NCBI RefSeq assembly: GCF_000300235.2
Contig: NZ_CP004388.1
Span: 601,501-665,500, forward strand
Reading direction: 5' to 3'
Length of the DNA stretch: 64,000 bases
Origin: Thalassospira xiamenensis M-5 = DSM 17429
GTDB lineage: Bacteria > Pseudomonadota > Alphaproteobacteria > Rhodospirillales > Thalassospiraceae
The notes beneath the pieces are model-generated. The model did no database searches, was not told the DNA's origin, and saw only the letters and a list, made by a program, of their open reading frames with translations. Position numbers and translations under genes: made by a program. This document shows positions 17,935 through 26,240 of this stretch, in pieces (the stretch's first letter is position 1; the number at the start of each line of letters is the position of its first letter).

Positions 17935-18714
17935 TTACCCCGGCGTTGCCGCCGAACCGGCCAGCAATCCACCATCAATTGTTAGTTCCGTTCCCGTCAT
18001 GTAAGCGGCTTCATCCGATGCCAGCAAAACGGCAAGTGCCGCGACTTCGTCCGGGGTGCCGAAACGCTTAGCCGGTGTATCAGCGACAAGGGCTGCCATG
18101 CGGGCGTCGCGATCCGGACCGTTGCCAAGCATCGGTTCCCACATCGGTGTCAGAATGGCGGCGGGATGGATTGAATTGCAGCGAATATTGTAACCCTGTT
18201 GTGCGCAATATAGCGCGACAGTTTTGCTGTGATTGCGAATGGCCGCCTTGGACGAGGCATAGGCCGCCGCAGCCGGAATGCCAACCATTCCCGAGCGCGA
18301 TGAAATATTGATGATCGAGCCCGATTGACGCTGGCGCATGGCCCTGATGGCGTAGCGACATCCCATAAATGTACCGTCAAGATTAACCTGATGGACTGCG
18401 CGCCAGTCGGCAAGAGATGCATTTTCCGGATCATGTGCGACGATGCCGTCTTCAAAACCAGTAATGCCGGCATTGTTGACCATGACATCAATGGCCGGAT
18501 AGGCATCGGCAAGTTTTTGCCAGTCATCCTCGTTGCCGACATCAAGGCGCATGGTTTTGCAACCTGCCTCCTTGGCAAATGCCAGAAGCGCACCTTCGTC
18601 TCGGTCAGTTGCTATGACGTCAGCACCTTCTTTGATAAAGGCTGTTGAAATCGCAGCACCAATGCCGCGCGCCGCGCCGGTTATGATGCAAATCCGGTTT
18701 TCAAGTCGTTTCAT
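17935..18714 (-). CDS. Short-chain dehydrogenase/reductase (SDR)
   Basis: 259 aa classical SDR. It has the TGAARGIG cofactor motif at residues 11-18, DVGNEDD in the adenine pocket, NNAG, the catalytic Ser of NISSRSG and the YASSK catalytic pair. The C-terminal [10 protein letters not shown] is typical. The Asp after beta-2 (ATDRDEG) favours NAD(H). The substrate is unknown. I chose the start that aligns with the family, [13 protein letters not shown], with AGGGAACGAAG upstream; the frame stays open 20 codons further. Confidence 0.85.
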   Translation of the reverse strand: MKRLENRICIITGAARGIGAAISTAFIKEGADVIATDRDEGALLAFAKEAGCKTMRLDVGNEDDWQKLADAYPAIDVMVNNAGITGFEDGIVAHDPENASLADWRAVHQVNLDGTFMGCRYAIRAMRQRQSGSIINISSRSGMVGIPAAAAYASSKAAIRNHSKTVALYCAQQGYNIRCNSIHPAAILTPMWEPMLGNGPDRDARMAALVADTPAKRFGTPDEVAALAVLLASDEAAYMTGTELTIDGGLLAGSAATPG

Positions 18715-18770
18715 GGTCGCTTCGTTCCCTGTTCGGCCTTTGATGGCCTTTGCCGGTTTCGGTGTTATAG

Positions 18771-18806
18771 CCAAAAAGAAAGCGGCGCGTCCATCGACGC
18801 GCCGCC
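18771..18806 (-). terminator. Terminator of htpG
   Basis: Read on the minus strand, a 10-bp GC stem (GCGGCGCGTC / GACGCGCCGC, 18782-18805) with a 4-nt loop is followed by a T-rich run (complement of AAAAAGAAA). It separates htpG from the SDR gene. Confidence 0.85.
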
Positions 18807-18835
18807 ATCTTTTGTACGGTGTGGGCAGGGAAAGC

Positions 18836-20719
18836 TTAGCTACCCAAACCCTTTTCCATCACCAGATCAAGGCGACGGGCGAAGCTGACCGGGTCGGGCA
18901 GGGCTTCGCCTTCAAGGATGCGGGCCTGATCAAGCAACAGCAGGGCGGCGTCATGAAGGATCGGGGTCTTGGCGTCCTTGATGGCAATGTCCGACAGCTT
19001 TTTGATCAGGCTGTGTTTCGGGTTGATTTCAAGGATGCGCGGGCTGATTTCATCAACACGGTTATGCTGCTTCATCAGGCGTTCCATCCGCAAATCCATG
19101 CCGGTTTCATCGGCAATCAGACAGCAGGCCGAACTGGTCAGGCGATCTGATTCACGGACGTCCTTGATGCTGGTGCCAAGTGCGATCTTGATCGATGCGA
19201 TCAGGGCATCAAGGGACGCATCGGATGCGGCATCGTCTTTCTTGTCGTCCTTGGCATCATCCTTGTCATCGGATTTGACGTCGGCAAGGTCCGCCCCGCC
19301 ACGGGTGACCGATTTGAAGTCTTTTTCTTCAAACTGGCCAACAGATGGCAACCAGAATTCATCCACCGGGTCGGTCAGCAGCAGAACTTCGATGCCCTTG
19401 GCGGCAAAACCTTCAAGCTGCGGGCTGCGTTTGAGCGCATCGACGTCTTCGCCGCTGATATAATAGATCGCCTTCTGACCATCCTTCATGCGGGTGACAT
19501 AGTCGGCAAGCGTTGTCCAGCCATCCGAATGCGTGGAACGGAAGCGTGCCAGTTTCAGGATGCGGTCGCGGTTGGTGTAGTCTTCATACAGGCCTTCCTT
19601 GACGACAGAGCCGAAGTTTTCCCAGAAGGTTTCGAAACCTTTCGAGTCTTTATTCGATGCGGTTTCAAGTTCGGACAGGAGTTTTTTGGTCAGGCCGTTT
19701 TTGATTTTGGTCAGGACCGGGTTGTGTTGCAGCATTTCGCGCGAAATGTTCAGCGGCAGATCCTGGCTGTCGACAACACCGGACACAAACCGCAACCAAG
19801 GCGGCAGAAGGTCATCCGCACCCTCGGTGATGAAGACCTTGCGGACATAAAGTTTCAGATGGCCTTTGCGCGCCGGATCATAAAGATCGAACGGGCGCAT
19901 GGTCGGCAGGAACAGAAGACCGGTATATTCAATCGCACCTTCGGCCTGATAGTGGATGGTTTTCCACGGATCGTCGAAGGCGTGCGAATTGTGTTTGTAG
20001 AACTCTTTGTACTGTTCGTCGGTAATGTCGGATTTCGGACGGGTCCAGAGTGCCGATGCCTCGTTCAGCGTTTCGTCATTGCCATCTGCCTTCATCAGGA
20101 CAACCGGGATGCCGATATGATCGGAATAGGTTTTGACGATATGACGCAGGCGATATTCTTCGGTGAATTCCTTGAAATCATCGGTCAGATGCAGGGTGAT
20201 CTGGGTGCCGTGGCCTTCCATTTCGGCTTCGGCGATGGTGTATTCGCCCTTGCCATCCGATGACCATTTCCACGCCTGATCTTCACCGGCCTTTTTCGTG
20301 ACGACGTCGACCTGACCCGCAACCATGAAGGCGGAATAGAAACCGACGCCGAACTGACCGATCAGGTCAACATCCTTGGCTTTGTCAGATTTCGACAGGG
20401 CCTCGACGAATTTCGCGGTGCCTGAATTGGCAATCGTGCCAAGGTTTTCAATCAGGTCGGTTTTGTTCATCCCGATCCCGTTATCGGCAATCGTCAGAAC
20501 ATTACGGACGTTATCGGTCAGAAGACGAACCTTGAATTCTGAATCCCCTGCGAGCAGTTCCGGTTTGGCAATCGCCTCGTAGCGCAGCTTGTCGCAGGCG
20601 TCCGACGCATTGGAAATGAGCTCGCGCAGGAAGATGTCCTTGTTCGAATAAAGCGAATGGACAACGATATCGAGCAGGCGGCTGACTTCAGCCTCGAACC
20701 GCATTTTTTCTTCCGTCAT
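18836..20719 (-). CDS. htpG: Molecular chaperone HtpG (Hsp90)
   Basis: 627 aa cytosolic ATP-dependent chaperone. The N-terminal GHKL ATPase has [25 protein letters not shown], and [15 protein letters not shown] (lid); middle and dimerisation domains follow. The start [12 protein letters not shown] has AGGAG upstream; the open frame extends 23 codons further. A highly charged Asp/Lys-rich stretch near residues 490-515 ([16 protein letters not shown]) is an insertion between the middle and C-terminal domains. Confidence 0.96.
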   Translation of the reverse strand: MTEEKMRFEAEVSRLLDIVVHSLYSNKDIFLRELISNASDACDKLRYEAIAKPELLAGDSEFKVRLLTDNVRNVLTIADNGIGMNKTDLIENLGTIANSGTAKFVEALSKSDKAKDVDLIGQFGVGFYSAFMVAGQVDVVTKKAGEDQAWKWSSDGKGEYTIAEAEMEGHGTQITLHLTDDFKEFTEEYRLRHIVKTYSDHIGIPVVLMKADGNDETLNEASALWTRPKSDITDEQYKEFYKHNSHAFDDPWKTIHYQAEGAIEYTGLLFLPTMRPFDLYDPARKGHLKLYVRKVFITEGADDLLPPWLRFVSGVVDSQDLPLNISREMLQHNPVLTKIKNGLTKKLLSELETASNKDSKGFETFWENFGSVVKEGLYEDYTNRDRILKLARFRSTHSDGWTTLADYVTRMKDGQKAIYYISGEDVDALKRSPQLEGFAAKGIEVLLLTDPVDEFWLPSVGQFEEKDFKSVTRGGADLADVKSDDKDDAKDDKKDDAASDASLDALIASIKIALGTSIKDVRESDRLTSSACCLIADETGMDLRMERLMKQHNRVDEISPRILEINPKHSLIKKLSDIAIKDAKTPILHDAALLLLDQARILEGEALPDPVSFARRLDLVMEKGLGS

Positions 20720-20995
20720 GACCTCTGTGTTCTCCTGTAATTTCAATCCACTATGTGCAATTTGCGCTGCTGGGTCCCGATTTGGCAACCTTCAGGCAGT
20801 GCTTGATATGCGTCAACGCATCTTGCAGCGCAAGCCCTGTATCCTAAGTATATAAAAAGACGGTTTCATTACAGGGCGCGAGGCTTGCGGAAGTTGTCTT
20901 GGGTCCTGTCCTGCCCCGAAACGGCAAACGTTTCGGATAATTGCAAGGTGCAATGCCTTGTGAATGTCTCAGGCTCTATAACAGGAGGCCGCAAT
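20720..20995. other. Divergent region between htpG and hpf, with a hairpin
   Basis: 276 bp. CCGAAACG (20916-20923) and CGTTTCGG (20929-20936) form a perfect 8-bp hairpin with loop GCAAA, 60 nt before the hpf start. The htpG side has a TTGACG element (complement near 20810) but no clear heat-shock (RpoH) promoter that I can align. Confidence 0.5.
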
Positions 20996-21322
20996 ATGAA
21001 GGTTCCCGTTCAAATCACCTACCGTGATGTTGATCAATCAGATGCGCTGGACGAGCGGATCCGCTTCAAGGTGCAAAAACTGGAAGAAACCTTCGACCGC
21101 ATGACAAGTTGTCATGTCATCGTGGAAAGACCCCATGCATCCCACGCACAGGGAAACCGCTATGCGGTTCATTTCGGAATTCATGTGCCGGGTAAGGAGA
21201 TTATGGTTAAGCGCGACAGTGCCGATCATGCCCATGAGGATGTCTATATCGCGCTCAAAAACAGCTATCAGGCGGCGCGCCGTCAACTCAAGGAATATGT
21301 CGACCGGATGCGCGCCCACTAG
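20996..21322 (+). CDS. hpf: Short-form ribosome hibernation factor (HPF/RaiA family)
   Basis: 108 aa. It matches the N-terminal HPF/YfiA fold: MKVPVQITYRDVDQSDALDERIRFKVQKLEETFDRMTS split over strand 1 and helix 1, then VIVERPH, and KRDSADHAHEDVYIALKNSYQAARRQL in the second helix, with many basic residues. The C-terminal extension of long HPF is absent. In the family, the protein blocks the decoding site of idle ribosomes. A near-perfect ACAGGAGG ribosome site fixes the start. Confidence 0.85.
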   Translation: MKVPVQITYRDVDQSDALDERIRFKVQKLEETFDRMTSCHVIVERPHASHAQGNRYAVHFGIHVPGKEIMVKRDSADHAHEDVYIALKNSYQAARRQLKEYVDRMRAH

Positions 21323-21355
21323 GGTTCCTGTTAACAACAGCGAGTAATTGAAATG

Positions 21356-21381
21356 ACGGGGCGGTCAGTTGACCGCCCCGT
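21356..21381. terminator. Hairpin between convergent genes
   Basis: CGGGGCGGTCA (21357-21367) and TGACCGCCCCG (21370-21380) form an 11-bp arm pair next to the stop codon of the FMN reductase gene. It probably ends both transcripts, although T runs are lacking. Confidence 0.55.
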
Positions 21382-21972
21382 TCATGATATCGTGACCTCC
21401 GGCATTTCGGCCCGGGCTTGTGGATAGCGGCCGTCGCGCAATGTGCGCGACCACCATTTCAGATCATTGACCATGTGTTTAAGGGCCGCCTCGGACCCGG
21501 CTTTGTCGATCGGATAACCATTCGGATCAAACTGGTCCCAGACATTGGCAAAGCTGACAACGTCGCGCATGGTCACGACATGCAATTCGGCAAAAACCAG
21601 TCGCAATTGTTCGACCGCCCGCAAACCACCCGACATTCCGCCATAGGACACAAATGCCAATGGCTTTCGGCGCCATTCGGGCTTGGCTGCGTCGATCAGC
21701 AATTTCAGTTCGCCGGTAAAGCTGTGATTGTATTCCGGGGTGACAACGAGGAAGGCATCGGCTTCGGCAAGAGCGGATTGGAGTTCGGCAACACCGGGAT
21801 GCGCATTGCCGACGTGACGGGATGGCAGATCGAGCTTCGCCGGATCGATAATATCAACCGACAGATCCGGATCTGTTTTCAGGATTTTGATCGCCCAGTC
21901 GGCAACCGTGTCGCAGAACCTGTCTTCACGGGCACTGCCATAGATCAGTGCAAGATTGAAAGTCTCTTTCAT
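21382..21972 (-). CDS. NADPH-dependent FMN reductase, SoxR-controlled
   Basis: 196 aa flavodoxin-like reductase. It has GSAR (phosphate loop, residues 12-15), TPEYNHS (flavin contact) and YGGMSGG. Relatives reduce FMN, quinones, azo compounds or metal ions with NADPH. The gene is divergent from soxR, and its promoter is a textbook SoxR target (22010-22040), so it is probably induced by redox-cycling compounds. AAGGAG precedes the ATG. Confidence 0.87.
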   Translation of the reverse strand: MKETFNLALIYGSAREDRFCDTVADWAIKILKTDPDLSVDIIDPAKLDLPSRHVGNAHPGVAELQSALAEADAFLVVTPEYNHSFTGELKLLIDAAKPEWRRKPLAFVSYGGMSGGLRAVEQLRLVFAELHVVTMRDVVSFANVWDQFDPNGYPIDKAGSEAALKHMVNDLKWWSRTLRDGRYPQARAEMPEVTIS

Positions 21973-22009
21973 GACGTCACTCCTTGATTATTTCGCAGCA
22001 AGGAGTAAA

Positions 22010-22040
22010 TCTATAGAACCTTAACAATAGTTGAGGTCAA
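22010..22040 (-). promoter_or_regulatory. SoxR-type promoter of the FMN reductase gene
   Basis: On the minus strand: -35 TTGACC (22040-22035), a 19-bp spacer, and -10 TATAGA (22015-22010). The near-perfect dyad ACCTTAACAATAGTTGAGGT (22018-22037) lies across the spacer. The over-long spacer with a CCT...AGG dyad is the hallmark of MerR-family sites, and the adjacent gene encodes SoxR. Confidence 0.85.
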
Positions 22041-22096
22041 TGATGAATTTCAAGCGCATCAGAACGCCATGAAAAAATAACGGAAAGGGCAGGAAA

Positions 22097-22588
22097 ATGG
22101 TGAAACCCGGGCCATTGCACCGCTATCTCAGTGTGGGTGAAGTCGCCAAAAGAAGCGGACTTGCCGTATCGGCGATCCATTTTTACGAGCGCAAGGGGCT
22201 GATCGCCTCGATCAGAACGGATGGCAATCAGCGACGCTTTCCACGCGGTATCCTGCGCCGGGTTGCGATCATCAAGGTCGCACAACGCACCGGCATTCCG
22301 TTGGCCGAAATCGGGAATGCGTTATCGGGGCTGCCAATTAACCGGGCCCCGACGACACAGGACTGGGAAAAGCTTTCGTCGCGGTGGCGTGATGATCTTG
22401 ATGCCCGGATCGAACAATTGACCCTGCTGCGCGATCAATTGGGCAAATGCATCGGGTGTGGCTGCCTTTCGATCAGCGACTGCCCGCTTCGCAACCCGTC
22501 GGATGAACTGGCAACGGATGGTCCCGGTGCGCGGTTGCTTGAACTTGATGACGCACAGGATCACGAACCGTCAGATGGAACGTCTTGA
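22097..22588 (+). CDS. soxR: Redox-sensitive transcriptional activator SoxR
   Basis: 163 aa MerR-family regulator. A winged-helix DNA-binding domain ([26 protein letters not shown]) is followed by a dimerisation helix and the [2Fe-2S] cluster motif [12 protein letters not shown] (C-x2-C-x-C-x5-C). In the family the oxidised cluster untwists over-spaced promoters. AGGAAA precedes the ATG. The promoter it likely controls lies 60-90 bp upstream, directing transcription of the divergent reductase gene. Confidence 0.95.
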   Translation: MVKPGPLHRYLSVGEVAKRSGLAVSAIHFYERKGLIASIRTDGNQRRFPRGILRRVAIIKVAQRTGIPLAEIGNALSGLPINRAPTTQDWEKLSSRWRDDLDARIEQLTLLRDQLGKCIGCGCLSISDCPLRNPSDELATDGPGARLLELDDAQDHEPSDGTS

Positions 22589-22718
22589 TCCGTAACGGAA
22601 TGCATTGGGATACTCTTGCCGATGCGGCAGAATGCTTGACATTGTGCGATGCGGCGTGTTGAAAGGCGCATTGATCTAGGCGCGCGAAATCATCCGCGAT
22701 GCCTGCTGGAAAAGTTTG

Positions 22719-25586
22719 ATGCAGATTTCAACCCGAACCGGTCCCCGTATCCTTGCCATATTGGGGCCCACCAACACCGGCAAGACCCATCTGGCCATGG
22801 AACGGATGTTGGCGCATACCTCGGGTATGATCGGTTTTCCGCTGCGGCTTCTGGCGCGCGAAAACTATGATCGCGCGGTCGCCCGTGTTGGCAAGGGTGC
22901 GGTGGCCCTGATCACCGGCGAAGAACGCATCCTTCCGAAATCAGCACGCTATTTCCTGTGTACGGTCGAAGCCATGCCGGTCAACAAGCAGGTTGATTTT
23001 CTGGCCATCGATGAAATCCAGATGTGTGCCGATCCCGAACGCGGGCACGTCTTTACCGACCGGCTGTTGCATGCGCGCGGTATCAGCGAAACCATGTTCA
23101 TGGGGGCGGAAACCATCCGTCCGGTGATCCGTCAACTGATCGACAATGTCGAATTTGATACGCGCGCACGGTTTTCGACTCTGACATATAACGGATCGAA
23201 AAAGATCCAGCGTCTGCCATCACAATCCGCCGTCGTGACATTTTCCGCACAGGAAGTTTACGCCGTTGCCGAATTGGTCCGCCGCCAGAAGGGCGGGGCG
23301 GCGGTGGTGCTTGGCGCGCTTAGCCCGCGCACGCGCAATGCCCAGGTCGAGATGTTCCAGAATGGCGAGGTCGAACACCTGATTGCGACCGATGCGATTG
23401 GCATGGGGCTTAACCTTGAACTGAACCATGTGGCCTTTGCGGCCCTTCACAAGTTTGACGGTCAGTTCAATCGCGGGCTTTCGGCGGCGGAAACCGCCCA
23501 GATCGCCGGGCGCGCCGGACGTCATATGAATGACGGCACCTTTGGGGTGACGGGCAATCTTTCGGGGATCGATCCCGATATTATCGAACAGATCGAAGCC
23601 CACGAATTCGAACCGCTTGCCAAAGTCTTCTGGCGCAATGCGCGACTGGATTTCAGAACCGTCGATGCCTTGCAGAAATCGCTGCGCAAGCGGTCGGACA
23701 ATCCGACACTTGTTCTGGCGCGCGAACCGGTCGATGAAGTCATGCTGGCGCATTTATCGCAGAACGAAGACGTCGCGCGCATCGCATCGGCCCCGGATCG
23801 GGTGCAATTATTGTGGGAAGTCTGCCAGATTCCGGACTTCAGAAATATCCATACCGATGCGCATCCAAGGCTGCTAACATCTATCTATCGCTATCTGGCA
23901 AAACCAAATAGTAAACTGCCGGTCGACTGGTTGGGCGAACAAGTCTTGCGCCTGGACCGTTATGATGGTGATATCGATCAGTTGTCATCACGGTTGGCGG
24001 GTATTCGCGTCTGGACTTATGTATCGCACAAGCATCACTGGCTCGAAGATGCCAATCATTGGCAGGAACGTACGCGGGCCATTGAGGATAAGCTCTCTGA
24101 TGTGCTACATGAACGCCTGACCCAAAGGTTCGTTGACAGACGAACTTCGGTTTTATTGAAAAGTCTCAAGGACAAGTCTGAACTCATGTCTACCATCACT
24201 GCGAATGGTGAAGTCCAGGTCGAAGGTGAATACGTCGGCCGACTGGAAGGATTCCGTTTCATCGCCGATGAAACCGATGCTGCGTTTGAAGGCAAGGCAA
24301 TCGCCAGTGCTGCACGTCGTGCACTGACTGGCGAGATTGCGCAGCGTGTCAAACAACTGGAAACCGATGAAGACGACAAATTCGCGGTGAATGGTCAACT
24401 GGAAGTCCTGTGGAACGGGGCGGTTGTCGGTGGGCTGAAAAAGGGCGACACCGTCCTCAGCCCCGACGTCCAGGTCATTGACAGCGAGTTTTTTGACGGC
24501 CCGACCCGCGAACGCGTAAGGACCCGGCTTCAGAATTTCGTCAACGCCCATATCGAAGCGCGCCTGAAAATGCTGACCCGCCTGCGCGATTGTCAGCTTC
24601 CCGGTCCGATTCGCGGCCTTCTGTTCCAATTGAACGAAGGTCTGGGCTGTGTGCCGCGTGCCGATCTTGAAAGCCTGATCAAGGATCTTTCGGATGAAGA
24701 CCGCAAGGCGCTGGCCAAGCTTGGCGTGCGGTTGGGGGTTGAAACGGTTCATGTGCTTGATGCGCTGAAACCCGATCCCGTCGAACTGCGCGGCATCCTT
24801 TGGGCGATTTCGCGCGAACTTGATGCGCTTCCGGAACTGCCACCGGCAGGTCGCACATCGGTTCCAAATGATCGCAGCAATTCCAAGGGCTTCTATCTGG
24901 CTGCCGGTTACATGCCGGTCGGGCCGCTTGCCGCACGCGTTGACATGCTCGAACGTTTTGCCGCATTGCTGCGCCAGAAGGCGCGCGAAAATGATGGCAA
25001 GGTAAAACCCGATCCCGATCTGCTGTCGCTTCTGGGCTGCACGGTCGAGCAGGCCGAAGGCGTGTTTACTGCACTTGGCTGGCGTGCCGAGGTGGTCAAG
25101 GTCAGCAAGGCTGAACTTGATGCCAAGGAAGCTGCTAAAAAGGCTTCTGAACCTGCTTCTGAACCTGCTGCTGTAAGTGCAGATGCACCGGAAGCTCCTG
25201 CTGAAGCCGCAAGCGCCGATGAAGCAGCCAAAGAAGCACCGGCCGACGCCGTCAGCGAAACGCCCGCCGAAGAAGTGACCCCGGTAGCCGGTGAAGCCGA
25301 AGCCGAGCCGGAATTCGTCGAGGTTAAATATTTTGTCCGTGTCGACCGCCGCAAGCGCGGTGGTGCAGGCAAAGGCCAGCGTGGCGGTCCGCGTCAGGAA
25401 GCCCATGGCAAAGGCGCGCCGAAAGGCAAAGGCGGTCAACGCCCGAACCGTGGCGGCCCGAACAAGGGCGGCGACCGTGGTGGCAAAGGTCAGGGGCGTC
25501 CGAACAATGCACCGGCCAAAAACAATCAGATCAACGAGGATTCGCCATTTGCCAAGCTGAAGGAAATGCTGGCGGCAAAGGGCTGA
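22719..25586 (+). CDS. SUV3-like DEAD/DEAH RNA helicase with RGG-type tail
   Basis: 955 aa. The helicase core (residues about 8-330) carries Walker A GPTNTGKT, DEIQ as motif II, IATDAIGMGLNL (motif V) and AGRAGRH (motif VI), as in mitochondrial SUV3. A SUV3-type C-terminal region follows. The remainder is an Ala/Glu-rich linker (about 800-870) and a basic Gly/Arg/Lys tail with RGG-like repeats (RGGPRQ, KGKGGQRPNRGGPNKGGDRGG). In mitochondria SUV3 works with PNPase or RNase R-like enzymes in RNA decay; alphaproteobacterial homologues are common but little studied. An S4 RNA-binding protein gene follows. A TTG one codon upstream is also possible as start. Confidence 0.88.
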   Translation: MQISTRTGPRILAILGPTNTGKTHLAMERMLAHTSGMIGFPLRLLARENYDRAVARVGKGAVALITGEERILPKSARYFLCTVEAMPVNKQVDFLAIDEIQMCADPERGHVFTDRLLHARGISETMFMGAETIRPVIRQLIDNVEFDTRARFSTLTYNGSKKIQRLPSQSAVVTFSAQEVYAVAELVRRQKGGAAVVLGALSPRTRNAQVEMFQNGEVEHLIATDAIGMGLNLELNHVAFAALHKFDGQFNRGLSAAETAQIAGRAGRHMNDGTFGVTGNLSGIDPDIIEQIEAHEFEPLAKVFWRNARLDFRTVDALQKSLRKRSDNPTLVLAREPVDEVMLAHLSQNEDVARIASAPDRVQLLWEVCQIPDFRNIHTDAHPRLLTSIYRYLAKPNSKLPVDWLGEQVLRLDRYDGDIDQLSSRLAGIRVWTYVSHKHHWLEDANHWQERTRAIEDKLSDVLHERLTQRFVDRRTSVLLKSLKDKSELMSTITANGEVQVEGEYVGRLEGFRFIADETDAAFEGKAIASAARRALTGEIAQRVKQLETDEDDKFAVNGQLEVLWNGAVVGGLKKGDTVLSPDVQVIDSEFFDGPTRERVRTRLQNFVNAHIEARLKMLTRLRDCQLPGPIRGLLFQLNEGLGCVPRADLESLIKDLSDEDRKALAKLGVRLGVETVHVLDALKPDPVELRGILWAISRELDALPELPPAGRTSVPNDRSNSKGFYLAAGYMPVGPLAARVDMLERFAALLRQKARENDGKVKPDPDLLSLLGCTVEQAEGVFTALGWRAEVVKVSKAELDAKEAAKKASEPASEPAAVSADAPEAPAEAASADEAAKEAPADAVSETPAEEVTPVAGEAEAEPEFVEVKYFVRVDRRKRGGAGKGQRGGPRQEAHGKGAPKGKGGQRPNRGGPNKGGDRGGKGQGRPNNAPAKNNQINEDSPFAKLKEMLAAKG

Positions 25587-25606
25587 TCCCGACCTGTTTT
25601 CTGTGA

Positions 25607-25640
25607 TGCGGCGACCCTTTGCGGGGTCGCCGCATTGCGT
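25607..25640 (+). terminator. Hairpin between the helicase and S4 genes
   Basis: An 11-bp perfect stem (TGCGGCGACCC at 25607-25617, GGGTCGCCGCA at 25624-25634) is followed by TTGCGTTT, a weak T tract. It may attenuate or separate the two transcripts. Confidence 0.6.
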
Positions 25641-25661
25641 TTGGGATGGTAAAATCAATCC

Positions 25662-26066
25662 ATGACACTTGATCAGACAGGCAACAAAGTCCGTATCGAT
25701 AAATGGCTATGGTATGCGCGGTTCTATAAGACCCGTTCGCTTGCCAGCAAGGCATGCCAGTCGGGCCATATCGTTCTGAACGGTCAGTCCGTCTCCAAAG
25801 CCAGCGTTACGGTCGTTGTTGGGGATCGGCTGCAATTCTTTCAGGGCCCGCATCTGCGCGTGATCGAAGTGGTGGCACCTGGCGAACGACGTGGCCCCGC
25901 CCCCGAAGCCCAGCAGCTTTACATTGATCACTCGCCACCACGTGTGGCGAAAAAAGAGGTCGCGGCCGATATCCGAACCGCTCCGATTGCTGAACGCGAA
26001 GCGGGCAGCGGACGTCCGACCAAGGCCGAAAGGCGGGCAACGGACCGGTTGCGCGGCGATGAATAA
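25662..26066 (+). CDS. hslR: S4-domain RNA-binding protein, Hsp15 (HslR)-like
   Basis: 134 aa. The S4 domain covers residues about 10-70 (VRIDKWLWYARFYKTRSLASKACQ, then HIVLNGQSVSKAS). A basic, probably disordered tail follows. In E. coli Hsp15 binds the free 50S subunit carrying nascent peptide; this protein has the same layout and size. It lies 75 nt after the SUV3-like helicase, separated by a hairpin. Confidence 0.82.
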   Translation: MTLDQTGNKVRIDKWLWYARFYKTRSLASKACQSGHIVLNGQSVSKASVTVVVGDRLQFFQGPHLRVIEVVAPGERRGPAPEAQQLYIDHSPPRVAKKEVAADIRTAPIAEREAGSGRPTKAERRATDRLRGDE

Positions 26067-26169
26067 CTTTTACAGGCTGTAATCTGATCTGACACCAGGT
26101 ACGGCGCGAACAACATACCGGGTTGTAGAACCTTCAGGATTTTCTTGCCTCCAGCATAGTCATGGGCTA

Positions 26170-26192
26170 TTGATACTATATCAAGGTATAAT
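26170..26192 (+). promoter_or_regulatory. Dyad and -10-like element upstream of the secretion operon
   Basis: TTGATA-CTA-TATCAA (26170-26184), a perfect 6-3-6 dyad, lies 2 bp before TATAAT (26187-26192), about 50 bp upstream of the first ABC gene. No good -35 stands 17 bp from this -10. The arrangement suits an activator- or repressor-controlled promoter, but this is inference. Confidence 0.4.
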
Positions 26193-26240
26193 ACACCTAC
26201 TTTAGTATGGTTTCGCTTCGACTTGGAGAATGACTGCGTT

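Noticed and set aside
24153-25658. 501-codon minus-strand frame opposite the SUV3-like helicase
   Set aside because: Antisense to a well-supported helicase gene with intact motifs; its sequence shows no domain pattern.
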